A stretch of DNA of 64,000 bases from Cystobasidium ongulense (GCA_022835595.1 BQUP01000004.1:930001-994000); one strand, 5' to 3'; counted from the first letter of the stretch, positions 23,638 through 36,860 are shown. A program made the numbers and translations. The notes: generated by a model from the letters alone, not told the origin.

Positions 23638-25374
23638 ATGGACGCTGCTCAGCAGGCCGCTTTGGAGCTCGATGAGCCCTTCTACAGAATCGTGCGTCTT
23701 CAAAAAGGACTGTGGTGTGCTTGTGTCCAGTCGCAGCGCACGTCAGCTATAGCCAATGCTCATGCTTTCTCTCTCCTTGGACAGTTCCGAATCGTCCTCA
23801 CCTACCAGTCATGCCTGCTCGCTGTACAGGTGAGCCAAGCTTCATTCGATCCGACACGTTTTGACAGCTTGATCTCACTCGACTGACACGTTACGCAATC
23901 TCTGTTGAACAGATTTACGACTGGATCCTCAGTCTGAAGAAAGAGCATCGACATATCTGGAAGGCGAAGTTCACAGTCGTCTCGGCACTTTATGTCGGGC
24001 TGCGATACTTTGAGTTCATCCGTTCGGTCATTACCATCTATCTTGCGCACAGCATGATCCCGTGTGTCCTCTTGCAAACAAGATTTAGGTCGATATGTAT
24101 GCTGAGTTGACCCGTGTGTGCGTCGGCAGGGTCGAGAAATGCCCACCTTGGGCGAAGTGGCAAGGTAGGTCCAAGCTGCTATAGACGTTGGGTTCTTTCG
24201 TCATATATAGACCTTGACTGAATTGATCAATTCTCGCAGTATATTCTGCCATGGTTAGCGCCTGTATGGTCTTCGCTCTCTTCACGCTCCGAGCTTCCGC
24301 ACTCTACGGCAATTCCAAGATTGTTATGGGATTCTTGACAACGCTAGGCTTGACTATCCTAGCTCTTGAAGGTGTTGCTAGTGTTCAGTTTGGTACAATT
24401 CCTTATGCTACTGGTAGGGGACCTTGCTTCGCTGGTGCAACTCCTACTTCTTCCAATATTCTCGTCATTTTCTGGGTGAGCTTTCTTGCAATTGACTTTT
24501 GACTTGGATACGATGGCGAGCTAATTAGATCATTTTGGTTGCTTGTGTGTAGCTCGGTCCTTTCGTCTTTGATACCGTCACTACTTTCCTCCTCCTGACT
24601 CGTATTGTCGTTATTCGTCGAAGAGGAGGTTCGGACAGCAGTATTGTCCGTCTGCTTGCACGAGAGTGAGTGTTCTTGCACTTCGATAGCCTCCTCCTTG
24701 TCACATTTCGCTTAATTCCTTTCTCCTGATCTTCTGCTGCGTCTATCACACAGCGGTTTGCTCTACTTCTTCATTATCAGTGCTGCCAAGTCAGTCGTTC
24801 CTCCCTTTGCTCTTCATTACGTAGAACCCAGTGAACAGATACTAAGGCGTTTCTTCGACCTCACTACAGCCTAATCAACATCGGCTTCTACCTTGGAGCC
24901 AGTCATGATCTACAGAGCATAAATAGCGCCATGGCGTAAGTATTTCTTTGTATAAAGAGGCTCCAACCAGGAATATACCACTTACTGATGTTTCCCATTA
25001 TTGTCTCCAGCTACGCCGTCACGAGTGTCATGTCTTCCCGACTGATCTTGTCCCTTCGACATCACGCCGCCAAGCAAGATCATTCGAACCACGTCAAGAC
25101 CGGTGGTGCAGGCTTTACAAGCAAGCATGCAGGCGCTGCAGCTTCACTTCATCATCACGCTGGAGGATTAGGACATAGAAGTGAAACAGGTTACGGTGAA
25201 AAGGGAGCTGTGGATGTCGGTAACATGCAAGCTCATATCGCACTTGATAACCTCAATAGCACCTTCCACAAGGGAGACGAAGAATCGCAGGATGGCCATA
25301 CTACTACTATCCCTGGTGTTTACGTGGTCACCGAGACCAAGACTGTTGTTGATGATCATCGAAGGGGTCAGTAG
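23638..25374 (+). CDS. DUF6533 multi-pass membrane protein, copy B
   Basis: Paralogue of the upstream gene. It starts MDAAQQAALELDEPFYRI and splices to FRIVLTYQSCLLAVQ, IYDWILSLKKEHR, HIWKAKFTVVSALYVGLRY, VEKCPPWAKWQ, VYSAMVSACMVFALFTLRAS, LGPFVFDTVTTFLLLTRI, GLLYFFIISAAK, LINIGFYLGASHD, YAVTSVMSSRLILSLRHHAA. Every exon junction matches copy A by residue. CPPWAKWQ, GPCFAG.TPTSS and SSIVRLLAR are identical or nearly so in the two copies, while the N-terminus and the His/Gly-rich tail have diverged. The tail holds a His-rich run (SLHHHAGGLGH). Function unknown; tandem duplication is clear. Confidence 0.8.
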
Positions 25375-26114
25375 AAGGATTTCGGGGAAGTATGTATGGG
25401 GACACTTGAAGGAGGGAGGGGAAGAGGTTAGCGGAAGAAAAGGGAGTATTTATTTTCCTCTCTTGGTACTCGTATAACTTACAGAGCATTGAACTAGCCT
25501 ACCGCAGCACCGCGTCGCTGCACTTACGCAGCCTGAGTAGTCTTTAACATCCGACAAGCAGTCCAATCATTGATTATCTTGCATTTATGGTAGACATCTT
25601 TATCCATTGTCCACTATCGTTAACTAGTTATTTCTTTTCATTGAGAATGTCAGCGAAGGAGGGGTCTCTCTAGAGATTGTACCCTGTCATTTGGTAATAA
25701 TCTTGCACGTTGGTAGCAGACCTGCTTTTTGCCTCGAATGAGTAGAGTCGCACCTTGCAAGACGCGCTTAATGGGGCGCGACTGTGCTTTTTTGGAGCGG
25801 GAGCCCTTGCCTGATGGGTCAACGGATAGCTAGGGAGTGTGCACACAGAGCTGCACCACACTTTGAGACTCGTATTGACCAAGTACCAACCACCCTGCTG
25901 TGCTTGTCGCTCTTGGTCTCTCCTGCTTGTGGCTGTCGTCTTTCTCGATTGAGTGCCTCGTCGTGGATTTGTTTGTTGTTCTGGTCCAGCTTCTCTTCAC
26001 CTATCTCATTTTCATCAGCACCCTCTGCCCTTCACTTGCTCTTTCCTTCTCTTGAATACGCGGGCCTATAGACGTGCCTCCCTCTCTCCTCCTCCTCGCC
26101 GTCCCATCCATGCC
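25375..26114. other. Intergenic region upstream of DBF4
   Basis: 740 bp with the 3' end of DUF6533 copy B and presumably the DBF4 promoter. The last 130 bp are pyrimidine-rich, as in many fungal 5' leaders. No gene or repeat is recognised. Confidence 0.5.
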
Positions 26115-29100
26115 ATGCAGCCCGTCACGCCCATGCGGCAGCAACAACATCTCCCAGCCAACACCAACTCGACCTCTCGAAAGCGCAGCTTGACCGACGA
26201 CAGCTGCAGCAGGAGATCCACACGCCTGCAAGCTGCTGCTGCTGCGACTGCACTTGCTCTCCCCCTAGCACCCTCCAGTCCCCACGACATCACCAAAGAC
26301 GCCCTGCTCGCTCCAGCTCTTGCCCTCACTCGCAAACGACCACGTGCCGCAATATCATCAACAAACAACACTCCCACTCAACCCAAGTCGATAGAAGCAG
26401 TTTTAAATGTCCTACGCGAATATGTGAATAGCGACCGCGTCCAACAAGCCGCTAGAGCTAGCGTCGACCAATTCGTGCGCGAATTCGAAGCAACAGCGCA
26501 AGCTACGATTGACATTGAAGAAGCACTCGCTTGCTCTGATATCGACAAAGCACAAGCTATAGCTGAGAACGTCAATCTGGATATTGATAATAAATTCGAT
26601 AATCTTCGTGACCTGTACGCCAACGGGAGAGCGCTGTACAATGCAACGACAACATCTCTCGCTGCGCCTGCAGAAATCCCGAACAAGAAGCCTCGCACAA
26701 GCTCGTATCAGCAGAATGTCGAAGCATCTGGAAGCACATCAAAAAGGGCAACAGCTCCGCTTGAGCCAGCTCTTGCTACTCCCAAACAACCTTCCAAAAT
26801 ATCCAACGACGGCACTGCTGTCGTTGATAGCAGACGCCAGCCTTCTAAGCGAGCCGCATCTGCAAGCGCCAGCGCTGCATTGACTGCAACAGGTACAAAC
26901 AGCACATCTAAACGCAGAAGTGCATCAAAGAACACAACAACAGCAGCTGGAGGTAGCGCTACAAAGAGACATAAAGCACAAAAAGACGATGAGCGTCGAC
27001 AACAGCAAGAACAAGATGCCGTCGAATGGAAAAAGAAATATAAACGTGCTTTCAAGTCTTTCGTTTTCTACTTTGATAGCTTCGATATGGCAAGAAAACG
27101 TGAAGCTGAGAAGTGTGTTAAAGACTTGGGAGCGGTATGTTTTCAATTTCACCTTGCCTAAATTTTGCACTGTACTCATTCCACCATTCATTCAAACAAC
27201 AAACAGAAAGTCGAGAATTTCTTCTCCAAGCAAGTCTCACATGTCGTCACGACAAGATCTATACCCAACACAGTCGATAAGGCACCGGTTGGACCATCAT
27301 CGTTGACACTACCAGCTGGTAATGCAAGTCTAGCTGCCCCAAGTAGAGCAAGCATCTTTCAAGCTCCTTCGATATTGCAACAGAGTGGTAAAGAAAATGC
27401 CCAAATACGCAATTCATCAGAATCTCCACTCAAACAGTCAATGGCTAGTAACAAAGATGCCTTTGCTGGACCTTCCAGAAGATCAAAAACTAGATTAGGA
27501 GCGGCCAATCCTAATAATCTTTTATTTCCTCTAAAGACTCCTCCTAAGATCAAAGCGTAAGATATTGCCGTCCTCTAATGCTTCAAGCTGTTATACTGAC
27601 ATTATGTTGTGCTTTACCAGCTTTGCGGATTTTGAAAGAACCGAATCCAAAGATATTCTTGTCAAAGCGCAAAGCTTTGGTATGAAGCTATGGAGTGTCG
27701 AGAGTGAGTGGACCATACATAGTCTTCCTTGTCATGATATAGATGGCTAATGCAAAGATTGCTTCCTCTTCACAGAGCTTCAAAGAGTACTCGAACGGCT
27801 CATGGATGACGTTTCTCCATCACAAAGCCTCTTACGTCAGAATGCGACCGTATATAATACTGCCCATGTTGCAGCTGGACATGCCTTCAACCTCCAGATG
27901 AACGGCAATGCTCCCAAGCCGACCTTACCATCCCTTCTGAGGGCTGAAGCGGTAACTGGATCAACATATGAGAGAGATCTCACCACACTTCGCCCAGATT
28001 ATCTATATTTCAACCCGAAGCATGGATATATCCTCGTTGAAGACTCGAGCGGCGAGTTCCAACCTGCTCATGCAAAAGAGTACCCACAGCGCGTTATCCC
28101 TAAACCAGGAGATGATGATAGGGATACTCATTGGCCAACACTTTGGGGTGGGCAAGAAGGTCGACAGGCTTTCTTCAAAGCTTCGGCAAGTTATGTGCCT
28201 TCTCTTCCGTCTCTAGAACTTATTGCGTCCAATGAACGAGGTTGTGCACCGGAACAGGATACATCGGCTATATTTAACACTGAAAAGCAAAGCACATCAC
28301 AGAATTCTCAAATGGCAGATCCCCCTTCATACTTGGCAGCTTCAGGCAACTCGCAAATTATCACTTCAAATATTCAGTCTGGTACCTCGACGAGGTCAGG
28401 TCAATCTTTGGGACCCAATGGTAACAAGACTGAAGTCCGAAGAGTAGCAGATGGTTATATCGTAGATAAACGTCTTGCTAGGTTGGGAAGCAAGAATGCA
28501 CATATTGTCACTATCGGCAACGCGCACGCTGGTCCAAGTCAAGGTGGTTCGGTAGGTAGCGAACTGGCGAGACGACACCTCGCTCGACACAGTGCAGGCG
28601 ATATAACAGTCGGTCAAGCGTTCGTCGACTTCAAGCAGGAGAGGTCAAAGAGACCTCCACCGCCTGCGCCTAAGAAGCCAGGGTACTGCGAGAACTGCAG
28701 AGTCCGATTTGAGGATTTCAAGGTTGTGAGTGTCTCAGCGTTTGATTATTACGTCTTCTCTCGACACGTGCTGATTCTCACTATGTCATTGACTCTGCTC
28801 AGCATACACGCAGCAGAAAGCATCGCAAATTTGCCCTCGAGGAGTCCAACTGGAAGGGCCTCGATGAGTTGTTTGCCAAAATCAGCCGACCCATCAACCC
28901 TGAATTACGCGGCCTTTACGACGAAGCAGGCTGTGAAATTCCTAGTGATATCGAAGCTAGCGATAAGGAAGAAGATGACGAGTCCTCGGACGAGGACGAC
29001 TGTGGCGGCGCTGAAGACGACTCAGGCTTCGCCGGCATGTCTGCCGAATTCGAGGCTCACTATCTTCAAGCGGCAAAGCGCAGGAAATTATGCACTGCTG

Positions 29101-29333
29101 AAAATGAAGATGATGAGTTTACTCCTGATACACTCAGGGTCCTTGACTATGGCGACTACCTCAAATACTGCGCGGAAAATCCTAACCCCGAAAGTTATCA
29201 TGAAGAGGAAAATGATGAGCAGGAAGAAGAGGAAGAAGAAGACAGTGATGATGACGAAGTCGTTGGTACATCGGAAGAGGAGGAAGCTCTCGAAACGGCT
29301 TCAGACGACGAAGACGAATTCGCGGAAGATTGA
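26115..29333 (+). CDS. DBF4: DBF4, regulatory subunit of Cdc7 kinase
   Basis: Activates Cdc7 to phosphorylate MCM helicase at replication origins. Five exons; the start MQPVTPMRQQ is followed by about 330 residues not typical of the family, with Ala/Lys-rich and helical parts. Motif N (BRCT-like) is FKSFVFYFDSFDMARKREAEK, split by an intron, then KVENFFSKQVSHVVTTRSI. Motif M appears as YFNPKHGYILVEDSSGEFQP. Motif C, the DBF-type zinc finger, is GYCENCRVRFEDFKVHTRSR with KHRKFA: Cys-x2-Cys and His-x5-His, split by an intron ending at about 28803. The C-terminus is highly acidic. The order N-M-C matches DBF4. The long N-terminal extension is the odd feature. Confidence 0.9.
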
Positions 29334-29707
29334 AACGGACTCGTTCCGATATGCATTCACGGCGAGCACTTGACAAGGCGCTTGTTGCGGTCAACTGTAC
29401 GGGCGGTAGTTCAGATAGTCCAGTACAGGGAGCACAACATATGACATCGGCGCGCAGTCGGAGAGCTTCCTTTGGGGTTGAACGAGATCAAATACTTGTG
29501 TCCCGGCTGACTGAAATACCTGACTGCGTCAAGGCTGTGTAAAGGTCGAACACCATGAGAAACGTCTACCCAGTCTGACAGTAGAGCACGCCGTGGTTCA
29601 CTATCCTAACACGCCCCCACTGTTATCTCTGTCCCTCCTCTCCTCTGTGCTGATCCTCTTCACCCACACGTACTGGCTTGATGTCCGGTTTCGGACCTCT
29701 CTGACCC
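29334..29707. other. Intergenic region DBF4 to SUR7-like gene
   Basis: 374 bp between co-directional genes, pyrimidine-rich towards its right end. It probably holds the promoter of the downstream gene. Nothing else is seen. Confidence 0.5.
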
Positions 29708-31986
29708 ATGGCTGACAATGAACATTTACAGTTCGTGCAGCAGCCTCCTATTGCTGGTCGGCCAGCGTTGAATCCAGAGGAGCAGCAATACAGGAACATC
29801 TACGGGGAGGGAGGTCCTGTGGTTACCAAGGGACGTTATTTCAGAACAATATCTCACGCTCGGACGGTAAGCCTGTCTGAAACTCTGATTTTATAGAACG
29901 AGTGTATGAACATTGACCCCAAGGCATCTTAGACGTGGTTCATCTTTGTCGGCGTCTCAAATCTACTCAATCTAATCCTCAATACAATTGCGCTTGTTCG
30001 ACCTGTACCAAATTTCGGCAAGGCTGGGTTGTTTACTATGCGTTCCATAGAGGAAGCCAGCTTGTTGCGCAGATCCTGGCAAGGACAGGATATAGTGACA
30101 AGCGGGATTCCTCAGTTATTGCAGCTACCACCTAGAACCAGCCAGACTGCTCAGGATTGGGACGCATCCACTACCGCTGTCGCGTGCAAGATGCAGCACG
30201 CATCGCCATGTCCGACTGGCTACGGCCACGAAAGAACACAAAGACTGGTAGTCAGAGTACCGAGACTGACGACTCGGTACACCACGATCTATACAACGAC
30301 TACAGCTGTCCGTCCTGTCAAGCCTACGTCTAAAGTAAACTCCAGTCATGCATCGAAGACTTCAACAAAGTCTGCCTCTAAGCCAGGTCGCACCTCGTCT
30401 GCATCAACATCCAAGAAAAGTGGTTCAGCGGCCTTCCAAGCGTTGTATGTACGTATTTCAGCAATGTGCGACTATATCTTTTAGCAAAGCTAAGATAGTA
30501 AAATTTGGGTCTATTAGATCGGACCGATGGGGGTTTGCCTCGATCAGAAGAATACAGCCCGTATCTGCTCAGGAGCAGCTTTGTGAGTATCGAAGACATA
30601 AGATTGAAATTGGGCACGCTGATCCAAAATTACTATGTCTGAAAAGCACTCCGAATTTCACTGCGACATACCAACTATCTACGCTACCAAAAGATGTGAT
30701 TGAATTGCTTCCCACTGGCACATCAGGAGGAACAGTCGTTCTGTTTCTGGCCGTGAGTCGGACATGTTAATGCTTTATATGAAGGAACTGATGCCCTTAA
30801 CCTGTTTTGTAGCTACTTGCTTACGCTGTGGCGGTGCTAGCCTTCGCATTGTCCTACAAGTCGGTAAGTGTTGTCCACAATTTAGCACGCTCGATCGCAT
30901 CTAAAGGCTTTTGTCCAGGCCATCAACGCTAGGACTGCTGACGGCTGCCGGGCATACACAAAACCTGCATAGTGAGACTCTTACGGTCCCGCGTCATCAG
31001 CATCATTCATTGGCCAGACAAGCTGACCTGCTTTTATGACACAGCGTACATTTACTGGCTCTTGCGACGGTCGCCAATACAGCTGGTGTTGTACTCCTCG
31101 TTACTTGCTTACTTATTTTCGACAAGGCAGTCAAGCAAGCTTTAGATGGGATTCCGAAACTCCCATATGAGCTGTTTCCCGGTGGTGGTGGCGCGACCGG
31201 CCCGTTAGTGAGTAGTAGCACCTGAAATCATCAGGCTTACCAGTATCTAATGAGTCTTTGAAGGTGATATCGACGGTGACTGGAGCTTTGAGCACTTTAA
31301 TCTGTACTTACATCCTCGTCGGGGATCTCAAACTTGTTGTGTGCGTCTCTGGCATACCCGACCCGATGATTGGCGTGTATCTGCTGATTGACGGATCTCA
31401 CTTGAACAGCTCGGAGAATGTAGCAAGCAAACGACTACAAGCGGAGAAGGAGAAAAGAGAGCAGCATAAGAACAGAAACGCGTCTTTTCGAACAAATCGA
31501 TCTCCCCGCATGTCGACAACTCTGCAGCCAGATATCCTGGCTGCAACAGAAGAGGAGACGGGACCTCAGACAGCTCAGGCACGACAAAGTAGCAATAGTC
31601 GACGGAATCGCTCGCGCACTCTGAGCTTTCTACGGTCTTGGGCAGGGAAGTCTTCGGAGCCCAAAAGCAAGGAACCGAGGTTTCGCGATGTCGCAGCAGA
31701 AGCCGAGGTTCCACTGCCGATAGGCACTCAACGTCCTTTTTCTGAGACAACCCCGGCCTCAAGGCAGCCCATTGGTCCTGAGGATGAGAGCGGAAGCGAA
31801 GTCAATGGCCCGACGGGCCCCAATGGCCGCTTCGCCGATGTAGCACGCGTGCAAGAAGAAAGAAGGTTCGCCGGGCGATATGCGAACTCCGACACCGATA
31901 TAGGGAGAGAACCCACGCCTCTACCATCCAAAAGACCTCGACGTTCAACAGTAGACAGAATTAAGCGCTCGCTTGGACTGAATTAG
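29708..31986 (+). CDS. Four-TM protein, SUR7/Rim9-like candidate
   Basis: Not recognised with certainty. Exons join in frame: MADNEHLQFVQQPP to SHART, TWFIFVGVSNLLNLILNTIA (TM1), a Ser/Thr/Lys-rich loop of about 150 residues, IGPMGVCLDQKNTARICSGA (two Cys), TVVLFLALLAYAVAVLAFAL (TM2), a 53-nt exon INARTADGCRAYTKP, HLLALATVANTAGVVLLVTC (TM3), STVTGALSTLICTYILVG (TM4), then a basic, Ser-rich cytosolic tail of about 190 residues ending IKRSLGLN. The topology and the G-x-C...C pair in the first loop resemble SUR7/PalI/Fig1-type fungal membrane proteins. An in-frame stretch at about 31340-31410 may be a further intron. Function: inference only. Confidence 0.55.
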
Positions 31987-32450
31987 TAGGTGTTACCGTC
32001 TAGTGATTGACAGTGCACGAAGTCGTCTCTTTGTAAGGTGAAATTGTGATTGACTAGAAGAGCATAGAGGCTAGATACAGGTAAAATAATTAAAGTGAAA
32101 AGCAGATGAAGGTCATTAAAGGACACTAAGGCAGATTCCGGTCTAGCGCATCAAGCAGCTAAGGGATGTAATGTACAAGAAAAACGTTTTATAGAGTAGT
32201 TCCCAATGCAATGTAAATCACAATACAGCCTGCAAAGGCGCGATCCGGCGGCGTGCGAAGCTAGGATGATATAGGTGGGAGCGTGACAGGGCACAAATGC
32301 TACAGTGGTAAATCGTTGATGGAATTGCGCATTAAGATGGTTGGGTTGGTAAATGATCATGATGTCGTCTTTAGACAAGTACGTGTTCGCGATTTAGATG
32401 GTGTGAGGGACCAGTCCCAAGCAAAGAGCCACGATAAGAACAGCTCGAGA
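31987..32450. other. Convergent intergenic region
   Basis: 464 bp between two gene ends. It is AT-richer than its neighbours, as expected of 3' regions. No gene or repeat is seen. Confidence 0.5.
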
Positions 32451-35067
32451 CTACATATACTGTAGGGATGGATTCGCTGGAAGGACGTGGGAACCGTACG
32501 AGAACATGCTTGTGGGAAGGGCAGGTGCTGCCTTATCATCCCCGACAGTCGGAGGAAGCTGTACAGCTTCAAAAGGAGGAGAAGCAAGCTCTTCATCCTC
32601 ATCCAGTCTCGAGGAAGTAGCCATGCTTTCCCTCGATTTCGATGTGACCATGAGGCTAGACGTTCTTCCGCTAGTAGTGCTGATATGGTCACCCTTGATT
32701 GCGTTACGCAGGGTAGAGGCGCTATCCTGGTCATCGTATGACAGGTCTGGAACATCGTCCTTGCCACCTAGAAGTGCAGGGTCGATGTTGCACATATAGC
32801 TATCGACAGCCATATCGTCCATTTGCGAGCCAACATTAGATTCGCCATCATAACTTTCTCCATCGTCCTCGTCCCCTGTCACACCAGACATATTTGCATC
32901 TTGCGCTGAATGTGAACTTGGCTGAGCTGTATGGTGTATTTCAGTTGGAAGGTTCACGTCGTGCTGCGTTACAACCACTTCGGGTCTGTCGATCTTTTTC
33001 TGGTTGGGTCCTCGGCGCCGATGGAGACCATGTCGAACTTTGATAGTAAATCCAGCCTTCTTTCGCTCTCGAACGAAGTAGTTTGAAACTTGTTCTAAAG
33101 TTAGCAGGTATTTGACTGTCAGCAACGTACCCCAGCATTGTGGCTTGCTTTCGTAGGACGTTCAAGGGACTCACTCTTGCCAAGACCAAGTCTCACAGCC
33201 AACGCTTCCAGAACATGAGCGGCAGGATGAGGGTTCGCAAGGAAAGCTTGCTTGAGTTCGGTGCAAGCGATATTGCTTCTAAGAGCAGCACCAGGTCTAT
33301 TGTCTCTCTTTTTCTTGTTCTTGACGTCCAAATCATCATCATCGCCAGAATCCGACTCATCAGAGCTATTCACAGCAGTATCTGATATATCATGGTTTGA
33401 AGATTTCGCTTTAGTGTTGTCGGATCGCTTAGCTGCTGCTGTCCGAGTAGTGCGCGGTCCGCTAATATTAATTTGACTGGTCTCTCCTGTAGACTTTGCG
33501 GAACGAGATTTGGGAGACTCTTGAGTTGCTGAATTAGAGAGAGACTCGTTCGACAACTCGGCAGATTCTCCTTCATGGGAGGGTTTAGAGAACCAGACTC
33601 TAGCTCTCTTCCTCATCATAGGTTGATAAGGGTCCAAATTGAAATCGCTGGCGTCGTCATTATCATTCAGATGACCTCCAAAGTCTTCGTCGCCCATCAT
33701 AGTTACAGATTGAAGAGCAGTACTGCTTGTAAAGTCGTATGGAGGATATTCGGCTTGGGAAGCTTGATGCGAGGTTACAGGGGCAGGAAAAGGATTGCGT
33801 AGGAACATAACGGTAGGGCTTTCCGATAGTGCTATTCCCCTTTTTCGCTTCGAAGTTGATGATCCTTCAAAAGCTGAAGTGTCTCCATCTCCAGGACTAG
33901 GTGCTCTAGAGCCATGTTTAAGTGTATATAACGAAGGAGGTGCAGCTAAATGGGTATTCTTCGCAGAAGTCCCAAAAGCAGTCAACAGTGTATTGATGTG
34001 GGTTTGAGCATGGTCTGTCCCAGCTGTGAGGGGAGAGGCGGATCTAGCACCGATAGAAGGTGACGCCGAGACTGTTCTGCGCACGCTAGGCTGCTGCTGT
34101 TCCTGTTGAGGATGTGCAGGAGCAGTGCGGAAGTTATCTGGAGGAGCTTGAGCGGCAGGAAAGGCATACAGAGGACTTCTAGATGCATATCTAGCGTTTC
34201 TAGCGGCATATCGTGATGATGAAGTGGTAGTACCGCTAGATGATCGAGCAAGTGAAGATTCAAGTTTATTCTTCTGAACAAGTGGGTTCTGTTGTGCTTG
34301 TCGTATTACCGATTCGAGTAAGAGACCAAAATCTTCAACTTCTTCAGTGTTGACAGCTTCTGGTCTTGCTTTCTTCGAAGAAGCCGGAGCATCATTCTCC
34401 TCGTCGTCGTATTCACCGGCATTATCATCTTCATAATCTTCTCCCTCGGCATCTAGATCATCATCTTCCTCTCCATCTCCATCTGCTTCGTCACCTTCAT
34501 CTTCATCATCGTCATCAAAAGCACGATAATAAGGTCCGGGTTTGACTGTTCTCCGGGCTCGTCTTTGAGGAGTATCAGACATAGCAACATCTTCACTATT
34601 TCGGTTCTTTGACGCGATCGCAAGGGAAGAAGACGGGCTAAAAGCTCTATCCGCTGAATCACTCTGTTGCTTGTTCACTGCAGCAGAAAGATTATTGCCA
34701 TTGGGCGAAGCGGTAATCTTCTTCTTGTGACTGGGCGGTTTAGTAGCTGAACCATTGATACTTCCACTACTGCTACTATTTCCCGAACTTCCGCCACCCT
34801 TTGGACCTTTTCGACGCGATTCGATTACAATATTGGCTTTGCGGCGTTCGCGTTCAAAGAAGTTTGATACCTTTATGGTTTAGACAATACATCAGCCACC
34901 GTTGCGCCTTGTTCGTTGCGTAATGAAAAAGTTCTTACCTGCTTCTTGTTCAATTTGAGCTTCTCGGCCAAAGCGTTCATTGTCTTTCCATCTGGGTGTG
35001 GATTCTGATCAAGGTGAAATTGGAGCGGTACGAAGGATGGTACGACGGGCGTAAGGGAGGTGGACAT
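32451..35067 (-). CDS. Protein with two homeodomain-like DNA-binding regions
   Basis: Probable nuclear transcription factor. Three exons read leftward. Exon 1 (35067 to about 34939) gives MSTSLTPVVPSFVPLQFHLD, NPHPDGKTMNALAEKLKLNKKQ; exon 2 starts VSNFFERERRKANIVIESRR. Near the other end exon 2 codes LKQAFLANPHPAAHVLEALA, VRLGLGK, and exon 3 KQVSNYFVRERKKAGFTIK. Both match the homeodomain pattern L..F..N..P....LA..L.L...QV.N(F/Y)F..R.R, with FF or YF replacing the usual WF. Between them lie about 470 residues rich in Ser, Asp and Glu, including a long acidic block (DDDDEDEGDEADGDGEEDDD). The C-terminus is acidic and Ser-rich. No ortholog name comes to mind; it is not a mating-type HD by its recognition helix. 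Confidence 0.65.
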
Positions 35068-36792
35068 TTGATACAGACGATTGTATCAAGAACAAACGAT
35101 AAGACGCATGGAATAGGCCGGTGCGTAGAGATGCGGTTCACAGCATTATCGTAAAAGTTTGTTGTTTAGGGATTTCCAGGGGTTGGTAGTGCATGGGATA
35201 GAAGTAGGGGAAGAAGGAAATATGAAGCAATCTAGTCAGCGAAAGGCTTATGGTAACCGTCAAGGCAAGGGCGGGGAGAGAAAGAGGTGGAGGTGATTAT
35301 TGAGAAGATGGCCTGTAGCTTTTGGCGCGTCCAGCTCGCGGTCGAAAGACTTCGAAAGGCGTTCCAGTCCAGCCAAGCTTGGTCCAAAGTGCGCTTTCCA
35401 GTCTACAGCTTTTGATTGTCTATTGATTGTCTACAGGGCCCATTTATCGAGTTATCCCTTTCTCCATCTTCTGGTTATAGATACCAGAGAATATGTCGCA
35501 AATGAGCTTGAAACTGTGAGTGTATCGCTTTCCTTTTCGCATATGGAATCTGTAGTGCATGTAATGGGGTGTGCTCTATGTCCGTCTGCCATTCTGGCCC
35601 CATCTATGTCTGGATAGGGAAAGTCGGAATATCCTATCTCTTATTGTTCTGAATTCAATAATAAGGAAAGCACGCTTTTATTCCTGCTTGCCCTATTGAA
35701 GATCAATTTAAGGTTTGAGGTGGCGGCAAGTGGGAAATTGGAAAGCCCTTCGGTGATAAGGAAAGCTCTTCGATCGCAACTGATAGTGCTGCTTCGCTAT
35801 ACACCAATGTCTCAGATGACACGATGTTGTGAGTCGTGTATCTGCTTCTGTTTATTTTGTTGACCGGAGAGCTGCGGTGTAGGATATATGCTAGCGCCCG
35901 CCGCAGGAAGGAAGGAGCTTGGACTGTACGCTGAAGATGAGAGGAAAGTGCTTCGGCATGCATGCATCTTGGTACTGTAGGTAGGGTATTCCTAGGGTTG
36001 AACTGACCTAACAATCTTCCTTGTTGCATGGCAGGTGAAAGGCGAAGTTTGAAAGGTGATTTTAAGCTGTCCTTATCGCTAATCCAACAGCACGACAGGA
36101 CGCGTGCCAACTCTCTTCGAGTATGACAGAGCATTGGTCGTGACGACGGGGAACTGTCGGACTGGACGTAGTTTTGAAGGGAGGCACGGTAGGAAGCGTG
36201 GGAAGGCATGCGAGGAGAAGAGAGAGAAGACGGAAAGCAGAACAAGCAGCACGCTTACCTTTGCGAATGCAGCGTCGAGGACGGGACACGAGACCGTCTT
36301 TCTCATCGCTGGGTCGAATGCTGGAGGCATGGCTGCTGCTTTCTGACGGTTGCAAGGTGATCGGCGAGCGAGGACAGGCTTGGAGAAGCTTCAACGAAGT
36401 GGGCGTGAAGAGGTGTGTATGTGGTGTTGTCTGCGAGTGTGTCTTGGGTGAATCTCGTACTTGTCTCGCTGCTATTGCTTCTTCTTTTGCGCTGCTTGCT
36501 CGTGCTTGAATGCGCGTCGGTGCTTTGCTTTGCTGTGGCTGGGCACTGTGCACGAGACTTGACCGCGAAAAATGAAGAGCAAAGACGAAAGCCAGATCGT
36601 GACCAGCTCGAGAATGTCAGCTCGCTCGCTCGCTCTCATTCGTCCAACATCGAACCACACGCCATCATCATCCTCCTCATCCTCCTCCTTTTCCCTTTTC
36701 CCTGTGCTCAAAGGAGGCCTACCTCGTCCCTCCAGACGGAGGTGATCGACAAAGTCGCTACAGGTGAATGGGCCTCGAGGAGCGAGAAAGAG

Positions 36793-36860
36793 AGATGGAT
36801 GGAGGATTGATTGGATGGTGATGGTGATGGTGATGGATGGATGCAGTGGTGGACGGATGG
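36793..36860. repeat. Degenerate GATG/GGTGAT simple repeat
   Basis: Tandem GATG and GGTGAT units, imperfect, on the plus strand. Ordinary low-complexity DNA; no coding role seen. Confidence 0.7.

Noticed and set aside
36062-36553. 163-codon minus-strand open frame
   Set aside because: Overlaps another long frame, low-complexity Ser/Pro/Thr composition, no family resemblance and no splice-supported extension; kept as non-coding.
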